This document shows positions 23,470-31,130 of a stretch of DNA of 31,170 nucleotides, piece after piece; the stretch's first letter is position 1, and the number at the start of each line of letters is the position of its first letter. The notes under the pieces were generated by a model. The model saw only the letters and a list, made by a program, of their open reading frames with translations. It had not been told where the DNA came from and made no database searches. The DNA is from a virus. Location of the stretch: the IMG/VR virus record IMGVR_UViG_3300037346_000480, positions 1 through 31,170 of that record, one strand, 5' to 3'. The translations under genes and the position numbers were made by a program.

Positions 23470-25125
23470 CTAGACCATCGAGACGTAGCGGATACCCAGC
23501 ACACCTGTGATTGCGATAACTGCTGCCGCAGTTTTGACAGATAGGTTGGAGTAAGTTGCGAAGTGCGCCTGTGGGAACTGGTCGGCAGCTAGGGCAGCTG
23601 TACCAATTGTGCTAAAGCCCTGTCCTGCAACTGCTCCTGCTACGCCTGTAGCCAACTCGTAAGCGGTTGGGATAGCAGCAATACCTGCTTGGCGAACGTT
23701 CATAACTAGCACCTTAGCTGGGACTCCTCCACCGAACGGCTCAAAGAATCCTACCCTACCCGCAGCGTTCGGTACAACGGTTGAGAAGGTCTCGACTGCA
23801 ATGCTCTTTAGGTGTGTAATAGCAGATGGTGTAGCAGCCATTGTGTTGATTGCAATGTTAGATTCAAAGAACGCACCCTTAGCTGCACTAGAGCCCATTA
23901 GTTGAATAAACCTTCCAGCATTTCCAATGAAGTAAGTCATTGCGTTCTGGTTGCCTGCAAAGGCACCCATTATTGCTGGGGAAGATAATGCAAGTGAGTA
24001 GTTCGGGGTGCTACCGACCAAAGCATCTAGGGCCGCAGTGTTGGCACCAACTGCGTTCATTAGAAGCGAGCTTGAGCTTGCAGCCTCAAAAGCAGGTCCG
24101 CCAGCAAGTGCTACAACCGCGGCTGAATTGGCAGCAAAGGCTGTCATGATTGTCGAGTTACCAACAACTGCAGTGATGCTAGGGGATGTTGCCAAGTAGA
24201 GCATTGCAGCTGAGCTGGCAGCCAGAGCCTGAGAAGCACCGCCGTTTGCGCTTACAGCAGCCAGCGCCACTGGGCTGTCAATTATAGATGCAAGAGTTGG
24301 GAAGATGTTGGGGTCAAGTCCAGCAAGAATTGCAGTGGTTGTTGGCACAACGGAGCCAAAGAAGGGGCTTGCTTTAAAGGCAGCCCAGCCAGCAGCTGAT
24401 GAGTACACAATTGGCATAGCTGTTGTGCTTGCTGCAACTATTGCCATGGCAGCTGGCTTAGGGGTAATTTCTGCCATTGCGATAACGCTGTTTGAGACAA
24501 CTTGCATCCCGTATACCGAGTTAACAAGAATGTTCATCCCTGAAACGCTCTCTGCAATGTTCGACATACCAGTAGCATCATTGGCGAGCACGGCTACAGA
24601 GTTGTTGTGCGCAAAAAGGGCCTGTAAAGCGGTTGCAGAGCTAGTCACAGACAGCCTTGCAGAAGGACTGGTAAAGAGTAGCTCAATTGTGGCGAAGCTG
24701 CTTGGGTTAACTCCAGCTAGTGTTGCAATAGCGTTCTTGGAATTTACCGCGTAAGCGTCAAGTGTGTAAAAGGGGGAGGTTGAGAAGATGTTCCAAGCTA
24801 CAGGATTTGCAGTTACTGCAATCAGGGAATTTAGGTTAAGGCTCACAGAAGCCATTGCTGTGTCCCTGGCGACAATTGCCTGACAAGCGGTTGAGTTCTC
24901 ACTGGAAGCCAGTGTAAATACCGCATTAATAGCCTTGCTGCTAGCGATAAGGGCGTTGACTGTTAAATTACTTGCAGCCATTCGTCTGGTTTGGCCACGC
25001 ATCGAAAGTAGAACTTTAAACTCGGCAAGTCTGCCAGAGTCGCTAAGGTAGCTCTCAAGCTCTGTGCCTGAAACGGTTCCACCCTCAACGCTGTTGAGGA
25101 GCCTGATTGCTCTAAGACTAGCCAT
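23470..25125 (-). CDS. 551-aa protein of ~10-residue repeats (tail-associated)
   Basis: 551 residues, rich in Ala, Ser, Asn and Val. After a ~60-residue N-terminal region the protein is a long run of degenerate ten-residue repeats of the form S-x-x-(A/G)-M-x-x-(I/V)-x-x. The clearest copies are SVSGMNILVN, SVYGMQVVSN, SVIAMAEITP and STTAMPIVYS around residues 190-245. Three spacers interrupt the run with SPF(F/Y). The last ~110 residues differ (GRVGFFEPFGGGVPAKVLVMNVRQAG...) and could be a globular tip. The regular period suggests a solenoid fibre. Reminiscent of repeat fibre proteins in other phages, but I know no named family. No membrane anchor is evident despite hydrophobicity. The ATG follows AGGAAG. 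Confidence 0.7.
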   Translation of the reverse strand: MASLRAIRLLNSVEGGTVSGTELESYLSDSGRLAEFKVLLSMRGQTRRMAASNLTVNALIASSKAINAVFTLASSENSTACQAIVARDTAMASVSLNLNSLIAVTANPVAWNIFSTSPFYTLDAYAVNSKNAIATLAGVNPSSFATIELLFTSPSARLSVTSSATALQALFAHNNSVAVLANDATGMSNIAESVSGMNILVNSVYGMQVVSNSVIAMAEITPKPAAMAIVAASTTAMPIVYSSAAGWAAFKASPFFGSVVPTTTAILAGLDPNIFPTLASIIDSPVALAAVSANGGASQALAASSAAMLYLATSPSITAVVGNSTIMTAFAANSAAVVALAGGPAFEAASSSSLLMNAVGANTAALDALVGSTPNYSLALSSPAIMGAFAGNQNAMTYFIGNAGRFIQLMGSSAAKGAFFESNIAINTMAATPSAITHLKSIAVETFSTVVPNAAGRVGFFEPFGGGVPAKVLVMNVRQAGIAAIPTAYELATGVAGAVAGQGFSTIGTAALAADQFPQAHFATYSNLSVKTAAAVIAITGVLGIRYVSMV

Positions 25126-25131
25126 AATTAT

Positions 25132-25725
25132 TTATCTTCCTGTTGATTGTAAGTAAGCTTCGAACCTGATTGGCTCGTCTTCGTCTAGTTCGTCTCGTAT
25201 AGCTGCCTCAACTAAGGCCATAGCCTCGTATAGGTCAAGTGCAATTACCCTCAAAAGCCATTGACCACCTGGGGTTGTAAAACATGTCTCGTCATCGTCT
25301 GGCTCTGCCTGAGAATCTACAAACATAAATAGCCCAAGCCCCTCAACTACTACTGAGTCATCTACCTCTGGAGTGAGCGCTCTAAGTGACGCACGGTCTT
25401 CGTAGTCAAGAGCTGTAAGAGAGGTGGCGCTTCTTTGAATTACAAGAGGTTGACCGCTAAGCATTGACTGACCGTTTACAGTGCTAAAGTTTACGCCAGA
25501 AACTAATGTGGCTTGCTTTGAATCCAACGCGATGGAAGTGGCAGTACTAATCGGCTTATCCAAGTCGGCTGTGTTGTTTACATTATTGAGCTGAGTGTTA
25601 ACCGTAGAGATTACATCTTCAAACTCTCCAACTGCCGCAGCTACTGACTGCTGTTGTAGGGCAACAGCACTAGTAAGTGAATTAGTGGCTGTGGTTAGGT
25701 CTGCTACTGCTGCTTCAATTGTCAT
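25132..25725 (-). CDS. Tail fibre-associated protein with coiled-coil start
   Basis: 197 residues. The first ~50 residues (VADLTTATNSLTSAVALQQQ) are predicted coiled coil. NNVNNTADLDKPISTATSIA at ~46-65 is the same VNxTxDxxKPIS module found three times in the 1091-aa fibre. The centre has YEDRASLRALTPEVDDSVVVEGLGLFMF, a beta domain often found in phage fibres. The C-terminus is acidic (RDELDEDEPIRFEAYL). Its ATG overlaps the preceding stop as TAATG. Probably a trimeric fibre connector. Confidence 0.75.
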   Translation of the reverse strand: MTIEAAVADLTTATNSLTSAVALQQQSVAAAVGEFEDVISTVNTQLNNVNNTADLDKPISTATSIALDSKQATLVSGVNFSTVNGQSMLSGQPLVIQRSATSLTALDYEDRASLRALTPEVDDSVVVEGLGLFMFVDSQAEPDDDETCFTTPGGQWLLRVIALDLYEAMALVEAAIRDELDEDEPIRFEAYLQSTGR

Positions 25726-25937
25726 TAGTTACTTCCGCTAATATAAGAAATAAAGGTTGCTTGTGTGTTAATTATACTGGTAGCAATAGTTACAAGTGGA
25801 ATCTGAGAAGCATTCTCGGAGACTACAATGGCGGCAGATATCTCTGACTGAAGACTGTTTTTTGAAAAGTTAACAGAGTCAAGAAGCGCTGTGGTTTGGA
25901 CCGTTAGATTATTTATAGCATCTTCTGTTGTGGTCAT
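25725..25937 (-). CDS. Small helical protein, possible fibre connector
   Basis: 70 residues, starting MTTTEDAINNLTVQTTALLD. Probably two helices with heptad-like hydrophobic spacing. No family recognised. It lies between the collagen-like gene (ATGA overlap) and the coiled-coil fibre gene (TAATG overlap), so co-translation with both is likely. The N-terminal NLTVQTTALLDSV resembles the coiled coil at the start of the next protein. Confidence 0.6.
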   Translation of the reverse strand: MTTTEDAINNLTVQTTALLDSVNFSKNSLQSEISAAIVVSENASQIPLVTIATSIINTQATFISYISGSN

Positions 25938-27067
25938 TGCGATTCCCGTCTAAAGTTTGAAAATATTTTTTGATTCTGGATTAAAACTGATGCCTGGTTT
26001 ATTGTAAACAGCTCATCTACGCTAAGCCCTTGGATTCCTTGTATGCCCTGAATGCCCTGGACACCTTGAAGCCCCTGACTACCAATTATACCCTGAATCC
26101 CAGTCGGTCCAGTTGCTCCCTGTTGTCCTTCTATACCAGTAGCACCAGTAGGTCCAGTTGGACCAATTGCACCAGTAGTTCCTTGCACGCCTTGGATACC
26201 CTGAAGTCCCTGAATACCTACTACGCCCTGAGGCCCAGTTACTCCTTGCGATCCTTGATCACCTATCTCGCCTTGAATACCCTGTGGACCTTCGTCACCA
26301 GTGGATCCGGTTACTCCTTGCTCGCCCTGAACTCCTTGAACCCCCTGCTCACCTTGTGGTCCTTGATCACCTTGTAGCGCTAAAGGATACCAATGCGCAG
26401 AAGAATTACTCGGGAGCTCCCCAAGAGTTGGGTCTCCGGATGCAAACCAAGATGCAGAATTATAAAATACTGCATCGTTATTTATATAATTAACAAGGGA
26501 GTCCCAGTCGCCTTGCCAGTTAAGTCCAGTAGCACCAACAGGACCAATTAACCCCTGAGCACCGATTAAGCCTTGTGGTCCAGTTGAACCTTGCACGCCT
26601 GGCCCCCCTTGAGGCCCGATAGCGCCTGTCGGACCAATTGATCCAGTAATTCCACGAATTCCCTGACTACCCTGTATCCCTTGATTGCCAGTTGGCCCTT
26701 GTATGCCTTGTACGCCATTAATACCCTGCGTACCTTGAGGACCTACTTCCCCTTGAATACCTACTGCACCAATTGCACCAGTAGGTCCAGTTACAGTACT
26801 GTTAGCCCCTGCAGCGCCTGTGCTTCCCGTAGCCCCAATGGGTCCTAGTACAGTGCTAGGAGTACCAGTTGCACCAGTAGGTCCGACGACGCCAGTTTCA
26901 CCAGTTGCACCAATTGCACCAGTAGGTCCAGTTACAGTACTGTTAGCTCCTGCAGGCCCAGTTGGGCCAGATGGGCCCTCCTCGCCTTGTGGTCCTGATG
27001 CGGCCACTACAAGAGTATGTCTGGGGTATCGCCCAGCTGCGACTTTGGTTACTTCATACTGTGGCAT
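25934..27067 (-). CDS. Collagen-like fibre protein
   Basis: 377 residues. The N-terminus is MPQYEVTKVAAGRYPRHTLV. Collagen-like Gly-X-Y runs cover ~30-175 and ~230-350, with motif interruptions ANSTVTGP and TPSTVLGP like those in the collagen gene at 844. A module at ~178-228 (WQGDWDSLVNYINNDAVFYN, ASWFASGDPTLGE, HWYPL) resembles the small aromatic carbohydrate-binding modules of chitinases and phage fibres. The C-terminus (SVDELFTINQASVLIQ) is probably a helical trimerisation end. Prolines are in the X position of triplets with one exception (GGP). Preceded by its Ig-like partner with a TAATG overlap. Confidence 0.88.
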   Translation of the reverse strand: MPQYEVTKVAAGRYPRHTLVVAASGPQGEEGPSGPTGPAGANSTVTGPTGAIGATGETGVVGPTGATGTPSTVLGPIGATGSTGAAGANSTVTGPTGAIGAVGIQGEVGPQGTQGINGVQGIQGPTGNQGIQGSQGIRGITGSIGPTGAIGPQGGPGVQGSTGPQGLIGAQGLIGPVGATGLNWQGDWDSLVNYINNDAVFYNSASWFASGDPTLGELPSNSSAHWYPLALQGDQGPQGEQGVQGVQGEQGVTGSTGDEGPQGIQGEIGDQGSQGVTGPQGVVGIQGLQGIQGVQGTTGAIGPTGPTGATGIEGQQGATGPTGIQGIIGSQGLQGVQGIQGIQGIQGLSVDELFTINQASVLIQNQKIFSNFRRESQ

Positions 27068-27429
27068 TACCTAGTGACCTCTGACCTGACGGCAAAGTTA
27101 CCTTGAAGAATTTTATAGACAAACAGATCTGCCGAGGGTGCGACTAGCTCTAGATCGTAAACGTATATACCTTCGGGCACTAAGGTCATAACATCGTCTG
27201 AAATGTAGATGGAGATGCTACCGTCAGATTCTCCTAGCTCTATGGCATTATTCTCAGTGGTGAGATCTAGGATTACCACTGAGCTCTCAGTAGAGGCCCT
27301 AACCTGCATTCGTGCAGTATATCCTCGGAACATGATTGGTTTATTTGCAGGGTCTTTGTAGACGACCACGCGTGAAAAGGTAGAGCCTTGATCGGCTACA
27401 ATGTTATAGAGACCTGCGGGAGAGCTCAA
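27067..27429 (-). CDS. Small Ig-like fibre-associated protein, TTG start
   Basis: 120 residues. Paralogue of the gene at 2952: DQGSTFSRVVVYKD, FRGYTARMQVR, GIYVYDLELV and ILQGNFAVRSEVTR align along its length. The start is TTG at 27429, chosen because the resulting length matches the paralogue (16 versus 17 residues to DQGS) and AAGAG lies upstream. A non-ATG start may keep its level low. First gene of the leftward structural run. Function as for its paralogue: probably docks or partners the collagen-like fibre (inference). Confidence 0.75.
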   Translation of the reverse strand: MSSPAGLYNIVADQGSTFSRVVVYKDPANKPIMFRGYTARMQVRASTESSVVILDLTTENNAIELGESDGSISIYISDDVMTLVPEGIYVYDLELVAPSADLFVYKILQGNFAVRSEVTR

Positions 27430-27516
27430 TTGGACTCTTTTCAGAAAAAAATTAATACAGTCTTATACATTGTATCTTAAATAGAGAATCACTATAAAAG
27501 CTGATAGAGTAATTAT
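27430..27516. promoter_or_regulatory. Divergent promoter region with palindrome
   Basis: Rightward: TTGTAT (27470-27475), 17-bp spacer, TATAAA (27493-27498), 18 bp before the ATG at 27517. Leftward: TTATAG and TACAAT with 17-bp spacing on the minus strand (27497-27492 and 27474-27469). The palindrome ATACATTGTAT at 27465-27475 covers the rightward -35 and the leftward -10, so a protein bound there could control both. Confidence 0.45.
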
Positions 27517-27744
27517 ATGAATAGCTCCTCAGTGGCCACGGACTTAGCTCCTATAAAAGTAGAGGATACAGGGTATAAGTATGCTCATTACGGAGAGGCA
27601 ACTTCAGTCACTGAAGGCTATGTACTCGGAAAGTCTGTTCTAGCGATCTGCGGAGCCCTTTTTATACCGTCTAGAGACCCGAATAGATTCCCTATCTGCC
27701 CGGTTTGCAAAAACATTGCGGAAGCACTATTCTTAGATATATAA
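27517..27744 (+). CDS. DUF3039-like small zinc-binding protein
   Basis: 75 residues. YKYAHY (21-26), AICGALFIPSRDPNRFPICP (43-62) and CPVC (61-64) match the DUF3039 pattern of actinobacteria (H...CG...SRDP..FP.CP.C). H24, C45, C61 and C64 probably bind one zinc ion. Function is not known for the family. In a phage it could act in regulation of host transcription or simply be a host-derived cargo gene (inference). It stands just before the nrd block, in the same direction. Confidence 0.78.
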   Translation: MNSSSVATDLAPIKVEDTGYKYAHYGEATSVTEGYVLGKSVLAICGALFIPSRDPNRFPICPVCKNIAEALFLDI

Positions 27745-27754
27745 TAAAAATCAA

Positions 27755-27776
27755 CCACTAGATATTGACTTATACT
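27755..27776 (+). promoter_or_regulatory. Candidate NrdR-like box and -10 before nrdH
   Basis: CTAGATATTG (27758-27767) matches the NrdR box core CWATATATWG in nine of ten positions. It lies directly beside TATACT (27771-27776), a plausible -10. NrdR represses nrd genes in many bacteria, normally through two boxes; I see only one. Weak call. Confidence 0.3.
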
Positions 27777-27790
27777 GGTTATCCAACCGG

Positions 27791-27828
27791 TCCTGGCGTC
27801 TGCATTATTGCGACAAAAAACGCCAGGA
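27791..27828 (+). other. Nine-bp stem hairpin in nrdH leader
   Basis: TCCTGGCGT (27791-27799) pairs perfectly with ACGCCAGGA (27820-27828) around a 20-base loop, which may itself contain a small GCA/TGC stem. The following bases (TTTGTC) are too few T for a strong terminator. It lies between the DUF3039 gene and nrdH, 34 bp before the nrdH ATG. It may terminate the upstream transcript or shape the nrd leader. Confidence 0.6.
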
Positions 27829-27862
27829 TTTGTCATCTCTTGCCATCTGAAAGGTATTAAAC

Positions 27863-28081
27863 ATGGTTACTGTATACACACTGCCTTCATGCGTCCAATG
27901 CGACAGCACCAAGAGAGTTTTGACTAGGAACGGCATTGAGTTTGAGACAATAGACCTCAGCCAAGATGAGTCCGCCATGGCGCTCGTAAAAGAGCTTGGC
28001 TACAGTGCTGCACCTATTGTTGTTGTAGGTGACGACCACTGGAGTGGTTTCCGGATGGATAAAATTTCTGCACTTGTATAA
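27863..28081 (+). CDS. nrdH: NrdH glutaredoxin-like electron donor
   Basis: 72 residues. NrdH reduces the class Ib ribonucleotide reductase NrdE, being re-reduced by thioredoxin reductase. The redox motif is C10-V-Q-C13, typical for NrdH. SAAPIVVVGDDHWSGFRMDK matches the conserved cis-Pro loop and WSGF(R/H)PD signature, with Met in place of Pro. AAAGG lies eight bases before the ATG. nrdI follows after 2 bp. The order nrdH-nrdI-nrdE is the standard class Ib order. No thioredoxin reductase is seen here, so the host's is probably used. Confidence 0.95.
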   Translation: MVTVYTLPSCVQCDSTKRVLTRNGIEFETIDLSQDESAMALVKELGYSAAPIVVVGDDHWSGFRMDKISALV

Positions 28082-28083
28082 TC

Positions 28084-28500
28084 ATGTACGACATAGTATA
28101 TTTCTCTAACGTATCTAATAATACGCACAGGTTTATGGAAAAGTTAGGCCTCCCAGCTCAGCGGATACCAGTCCGATGGGATGGTGAAGAGCCTTTTATG
28201 GCTTACGGAGAGTACGTTTTGTTTCTCCCCACTTATGGTGGCGGAAATGACGAGCACACTGTGCCAAAACAGGTCAAGAGTTTTTTGAACATCAAGACCA
28301 ATAGAGACTTGCTTCGCGGTGTTGTCGGACTCGGCAATACTAATTTTGGTGACCACTTTTGCGGTGCAGCCGAGATGATTTCAGCAAAAACTGGTGTACC
28401 TTTGCTGTATCGCGTAGAAATAATGGGTACACCGTACGACGTAGAACAAGTAAACGAGAGGTTAAAACAACTGTGGATAACTACAGCTATCACGAATTAA
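28084..28500 (+). CDS. nrdI: NrdI flavodoxin-like RNR activator
   Basis: 138 residues, the usual size. NrdI is an FMN protein that supplies the oxidant for assembling the dimanganese-tyrosyl radical cofactor of Nrd[16 protein letters not shown] (7-21) is the FMN phosphate loop. LPTYGGG (~49-55) and [14 protein letters not shown] (~88-101) are the other flavin-binding segments. The gene starts 2 bp after nrdH with no clear ribosome-binding site, so coupled translation is likely. Its last 28 bp overlap nrdE. Confidence 0.95.
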   Translation: MYDIVYFSNVSNNTHRFMEKLGLPAQRIPVRWDGEEPFMAYGEYVLFLPTYGGGNDEHTVPKQVKSFLNIKTNRDLLRGVVGLGNTNFGDHFCGAAEMISAKTGVPLLYRVEIMGTPYDVEQVNERLKQLWITTAITN

Positions 28501-30587
28501 ATGCAATGCTCAACCTGTACGGCCCTGATGGGGAGATTCAGTTTGACAAAGACAAGGCAGCAGCTCGCGCTTACTTCCTGGACAACATCAACCAGAACAC
28601 CGTGTTCTTCCATTCGCTGGAGGAGAAGCTCGACTACTTAGTTGAGAATGACTACTATGACCTTGGACTCTTAGATAAGTACTCAAAAGAAGAAGTAAAG
28701 GACCTGTTTAAGCAGGCATACGCCTACAAATTCCGTTTTGAATCGTTCCTCGGTGCCTACAAGTTCTACACTCAGTATGCGCTGAAAACCTTTGACGGCG
28801 AACGCTACCTAGAGCGCTTCGAAGACCGCGTTGTAATGAACGCCCTTATGCTAGGGCAAGGCGATGCCGAGCTAGCTAAAGATTTGATCGAGGAAATTAT
28901 CTCTGGGCGCTTCCAGCCAGCAACTCCCACTTTTTTAAACGCAGGCAAAGCCCAGCGTGGAGAGTACGTTTCTTGCTTCCTATTGCGCATCGAAGACAAC
29001 ATGGAGTCTATTGCTCGTGCCGTTAACTCCTCTTTGCAGCTATCAAAGCGTGGCGGTGGTGTTGCCCTAAACCTCTCTAACCTCCGGGAGCAGGGGGCTC
29101 CAATCAAGAAGATCCAAAATCAGTCTTCTGGAATTATCCCAGTAATGAAGATGCTTGAAGATGCATTCTCGTATGCAAACCAGCTCGGTGCTCGTCAGGG
29201 CGCTGGTGCGGTTTACCTAAACGCTCACCACCCAGATATTATGAGGTTCCTAGACACCAAGAAGGAAAACGCCGATGAGAAGACTCGCATTAAGACTCTA
29301 TCGATCGGTGTGGTTATTCCAGACATCACGCTTGAACTAGCTAAAAATGGCGATGATATGTACCTATTCTCACCTTATGACGTTGAGCGCATCTACGGAG
29401 TGCCGTTTGGGGATATCTCAGTAACTGAGAAGTATCAAGAAATGGTAGACAATGCGGAGATCAAGAAAACTAAGATCTCAGCTCGTGAATTATTTCAGCG
29501 TATCGCAGAGCTTCAGTTTGAGTCTGGATACCCATACATTATGTATGAAGACACCGTAAATGATGCCAACCCCGTAGAAGGCCGTATCAACATGTCTAAC
29601 CTCTGCTCTGAGATCCTGCAGGTGAACACACCTACTACCTACAACAATGACTTGAGTTACGACCAGATCGGTAAGGATATTTCTTGCAATCTAGGCTCTC
29701 TAAACATTGCTAAGGCAATGATGTCACCTGACTTCGAGAAGACCGTTAGAACCGCCATCAAAGCTCTAACAGCAGTGGCTGACATGAGCTACATCGACTC
29801 AGTGATGTCCATTGCCGAGGGTAACAAGAAGTCTCGTGCAATCGGGCTTGGCCAGATGAACCTTCACGGGTACTTTGGTAAGGAGAGGATGCACTACGGC
29901 GATGAGGAGTCAATCGACTTCACCAACGTCTACTTTATGACCATCTTGTATAACGCTCTAAAAGCGTCCAACGAAATGGCTAAAAAGACCAAGGATCCTT
30001 TTGACAACTTCGAGAACTCAAAGTATGCATCAGGTGAATTTTTCAGCAAGTACATCGGAGGCGACTGGGGCCCTAAGACTGACAAGGTTAAAGGCATCTT
30101 TGACACTGCTGGAATTAAGATTCCAGGGGACTTTGAGTGGGTAGAGCTGCGTGCCTCGGTAATGGAGCACGGTATCTACAACCAGAACCTGCAGGCCGTG
30201 CCACCAACCGGATCGATCAGCTACATCAACAACTCCACCAGCTCGATTCACCCAATTGCAGCGAAGATTGAGATTCGTAAAGAAGGAAAGCTTGGGCGCG
30301 TCTACTATCCAGCTCCTTTCCTTACTAACGACAACATGGAGTACTTCACTGATGCATACGAGATTGGTCCTGAAAAGGTTATCGATGTCTACGCAGCAGC
30401 AACTGCCCACGTTGATCAAGGGCTGTCACTAACATTGTTCTTCAAAGACACCGCAACTACTAGGGATGTCAACAGAGCTCAGATTTATGCATGGAAAAAA
30501 GGCATCAAGACTATTTATTACATCCGCATTCGTCAACTCGCCCTAGAGGGCACCGAGGCAGAAGGATGTGTCTCGTGTCAATTGTAA
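28473..30587 (+). CDS. nrdE: Class Ib ribonucleotide reductase large subunit NrdE
   Basis: 704 residues from GTG at 28473, chosen because [20 protein letters not shown] aligns with the start region of actinobacterial NrdE and GAGAGG lies ~10 bases upstream; earlier codons would run deep into nrdI. Catalytic residues: N376, C378, E380 (NLCSEI). The redox pair is C168 (YVSCFLL) and C405 (ISCNLGSL). The radical-transfer Tyr pair is in [10 protein letters not shown], and the C-terminal reducing motif is CVSC. No ATP cone, as expected for class Ib. It converts ribonucleoside diphosphates to deoxy forms. Very similar to mycobacterial NrdE. It uses more C-ending codons than the neighbouring HNH gene and the oxygenases, so it may be a fairly recent host acquisition. 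Confidence 0.97.
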   Translation: MDNYSYHELNAMLNLYGPDGEIQFDKDKAAARAYFLDNINQNTVFFHSLEEKLDYLVENDYYDLGLLDKYSKEEVKDLFKQAYAYKFRFESFLGAYKFYTQYALKTFDGERYLERFEDRVVMNALMLGQGDAELAKDLIEEIISGRFQPATPTFLNAGKAQRGEYVSCFLLRIEDNMESIARAVNSSLQLSKRGGGVALNLSNLREQGAPIKKIQNQSSGIIPVMKMLEDAFSYANQLGARQGAGAVYLNAHHPDIMRFLDTKKENADEKTRIKTLSIGVVIPDITLELAKNGDDMYLFSPYDVERIYGVPFGDISVTEKYQEMVDNAEIKKTKISARELFQRIAELQFESGYPYIMYEDTVNDANPVEGRINMSNLCSEILQVNTPTTYNNDLSYDQIGKDISCNLGSLNIAKAMMSPDFEKTVRTAIKALTAVADMSYIDSVMSIAEGNKKSRAIGLGQMNLHGYFGKERMHYGDEESIDFTNVYFMTILYNALKASNEMAKKTKDPFDNFENSKYASGEFFSKYIGGDWGPKTDKVKGIFDTAGIKIPGDFEWVELRASVMEHGIYNQNLQAVPPTGSISYINNSTSSIHPIAAKIEIRKEGKLGRVYYPAPFLTNDNMEYFTDAYEIGPEKVIDVYAAATAHVDQGLSLTLFFKDTATTRDVNRAQIYAWKKGIKTIYYIRIRQLALEGTEAEGCVSCQL

Positions 30588-30603
30588 CATGCACTCCTCC
30601 ATG

Positions 30604-30615
30604 TATGGTACCATA
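30604..30615. repeat. 12-bp perfect palindrome between nrdE and HNH gene
   Basis: TATGGTACCATA lies 16 bp after the nrdE stop and five bases before the HNH start. It could be an operator or a remnant of the homing insertion; too short to say. Confidence 0.5.
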
Positions 30616-30620
30616 GAACT

Positions 30621-31130
30621 ATGATAGAACATTGGAGACAAATCTACCCTCAGTATGAAGTCTCCTCACTTGGAAGGGTGAGGGGACCAAGAGGTATTAC
30701 AAAAGGCTCTGTAGGAACTAGGGGCTATATGCAAATTTGCGTAAAGAGAAAGACTAGGAATATTCACGTATTAGTTGCTAAAGCTTTTTTAGGTGATCGA
30801 CCTGACGGGCATCATGTGTGCCACAAGGACGGAGATAAGACTAATAACAAAATTGATAACCTAAGATACGACACCCCTGCTGCAAATTGGCAAGACTTTA
30901 GGGAATCAGAGCGGAAGACCTCTCATGCAATAAAAAGAGAGGCCTGTCCGCTAGGGCACAAGTTGATTGGTAAGAACTTAATGCCAAGTCAACTTAAACT
31001 TGGATGGAGATCGTGCTTAGCTTGCTCGAGATCACGCGCTTATAGACAAAATGGCAAAGACAAAGAGTTGTTTCAATTTGAACAACTTGCTAACATCTAT
31101 TACGAAAGGCTTTTCGATGGAAATAATTAA
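30621..31130 (+). CDS. NUMOD4/HNH homing endonuclease
   Basis: 169 residues. Residues ~4-25 (HWRQIYPQYEVSSLGRVRG) are a NUMOD4 DNA-binding motif. Residues ~72-100 (HHVCHKDGDKTNNKIDNLRY) are an HNH_3 nuclease core, with HH, the second His and Asn visible. Near the C-terminus CPLGHKL...SCLACSRSRAYR looks like a zinc ribbon. Free-standing HNH enzymes of this kind cut a specific allele and spread by repair. It lies between nrdE and nrdF, and its end overlaps the nrdF start by 14 bp, so nrdF is not broken. The start lacks a good ribosome-binding site. Confidence 0.92.
   Translation: MIEHWRQIYPQYEVSSLGRVRGPRGITKGSVGTRGYMQICVKRKTRNIHVLVAKAFLGDRPDGHHVCHKDGDKTNNKIDNLRYDTPAANWQDFRESERKTSHAIKREACPLGHKLIGKNLMPSQLKLGWRSCLACSRSRAYRQNGKDKELFQFEQLANIYYERLFDGNN

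Noticed and set aside
23940-24754. Plus-strand Ala-rich frames opposite the 551-aa gene
   Set aside because: Arise from the repeat composition of the sense strand.
27745-27862. Cobalamin riboswitch or tRNA before nrdH
   Set aside because: No B12-box-like sequence and no cloverleaf; only a single hairpin is visible.
28359-28472. Longer nrdE starting at the ATG at 28359
   Set aside because: The extra 38 residues overlap nrdI in another frame and do not resemble any NrdE start; GTG at 28473 fits alignment and ribosome-binding site.
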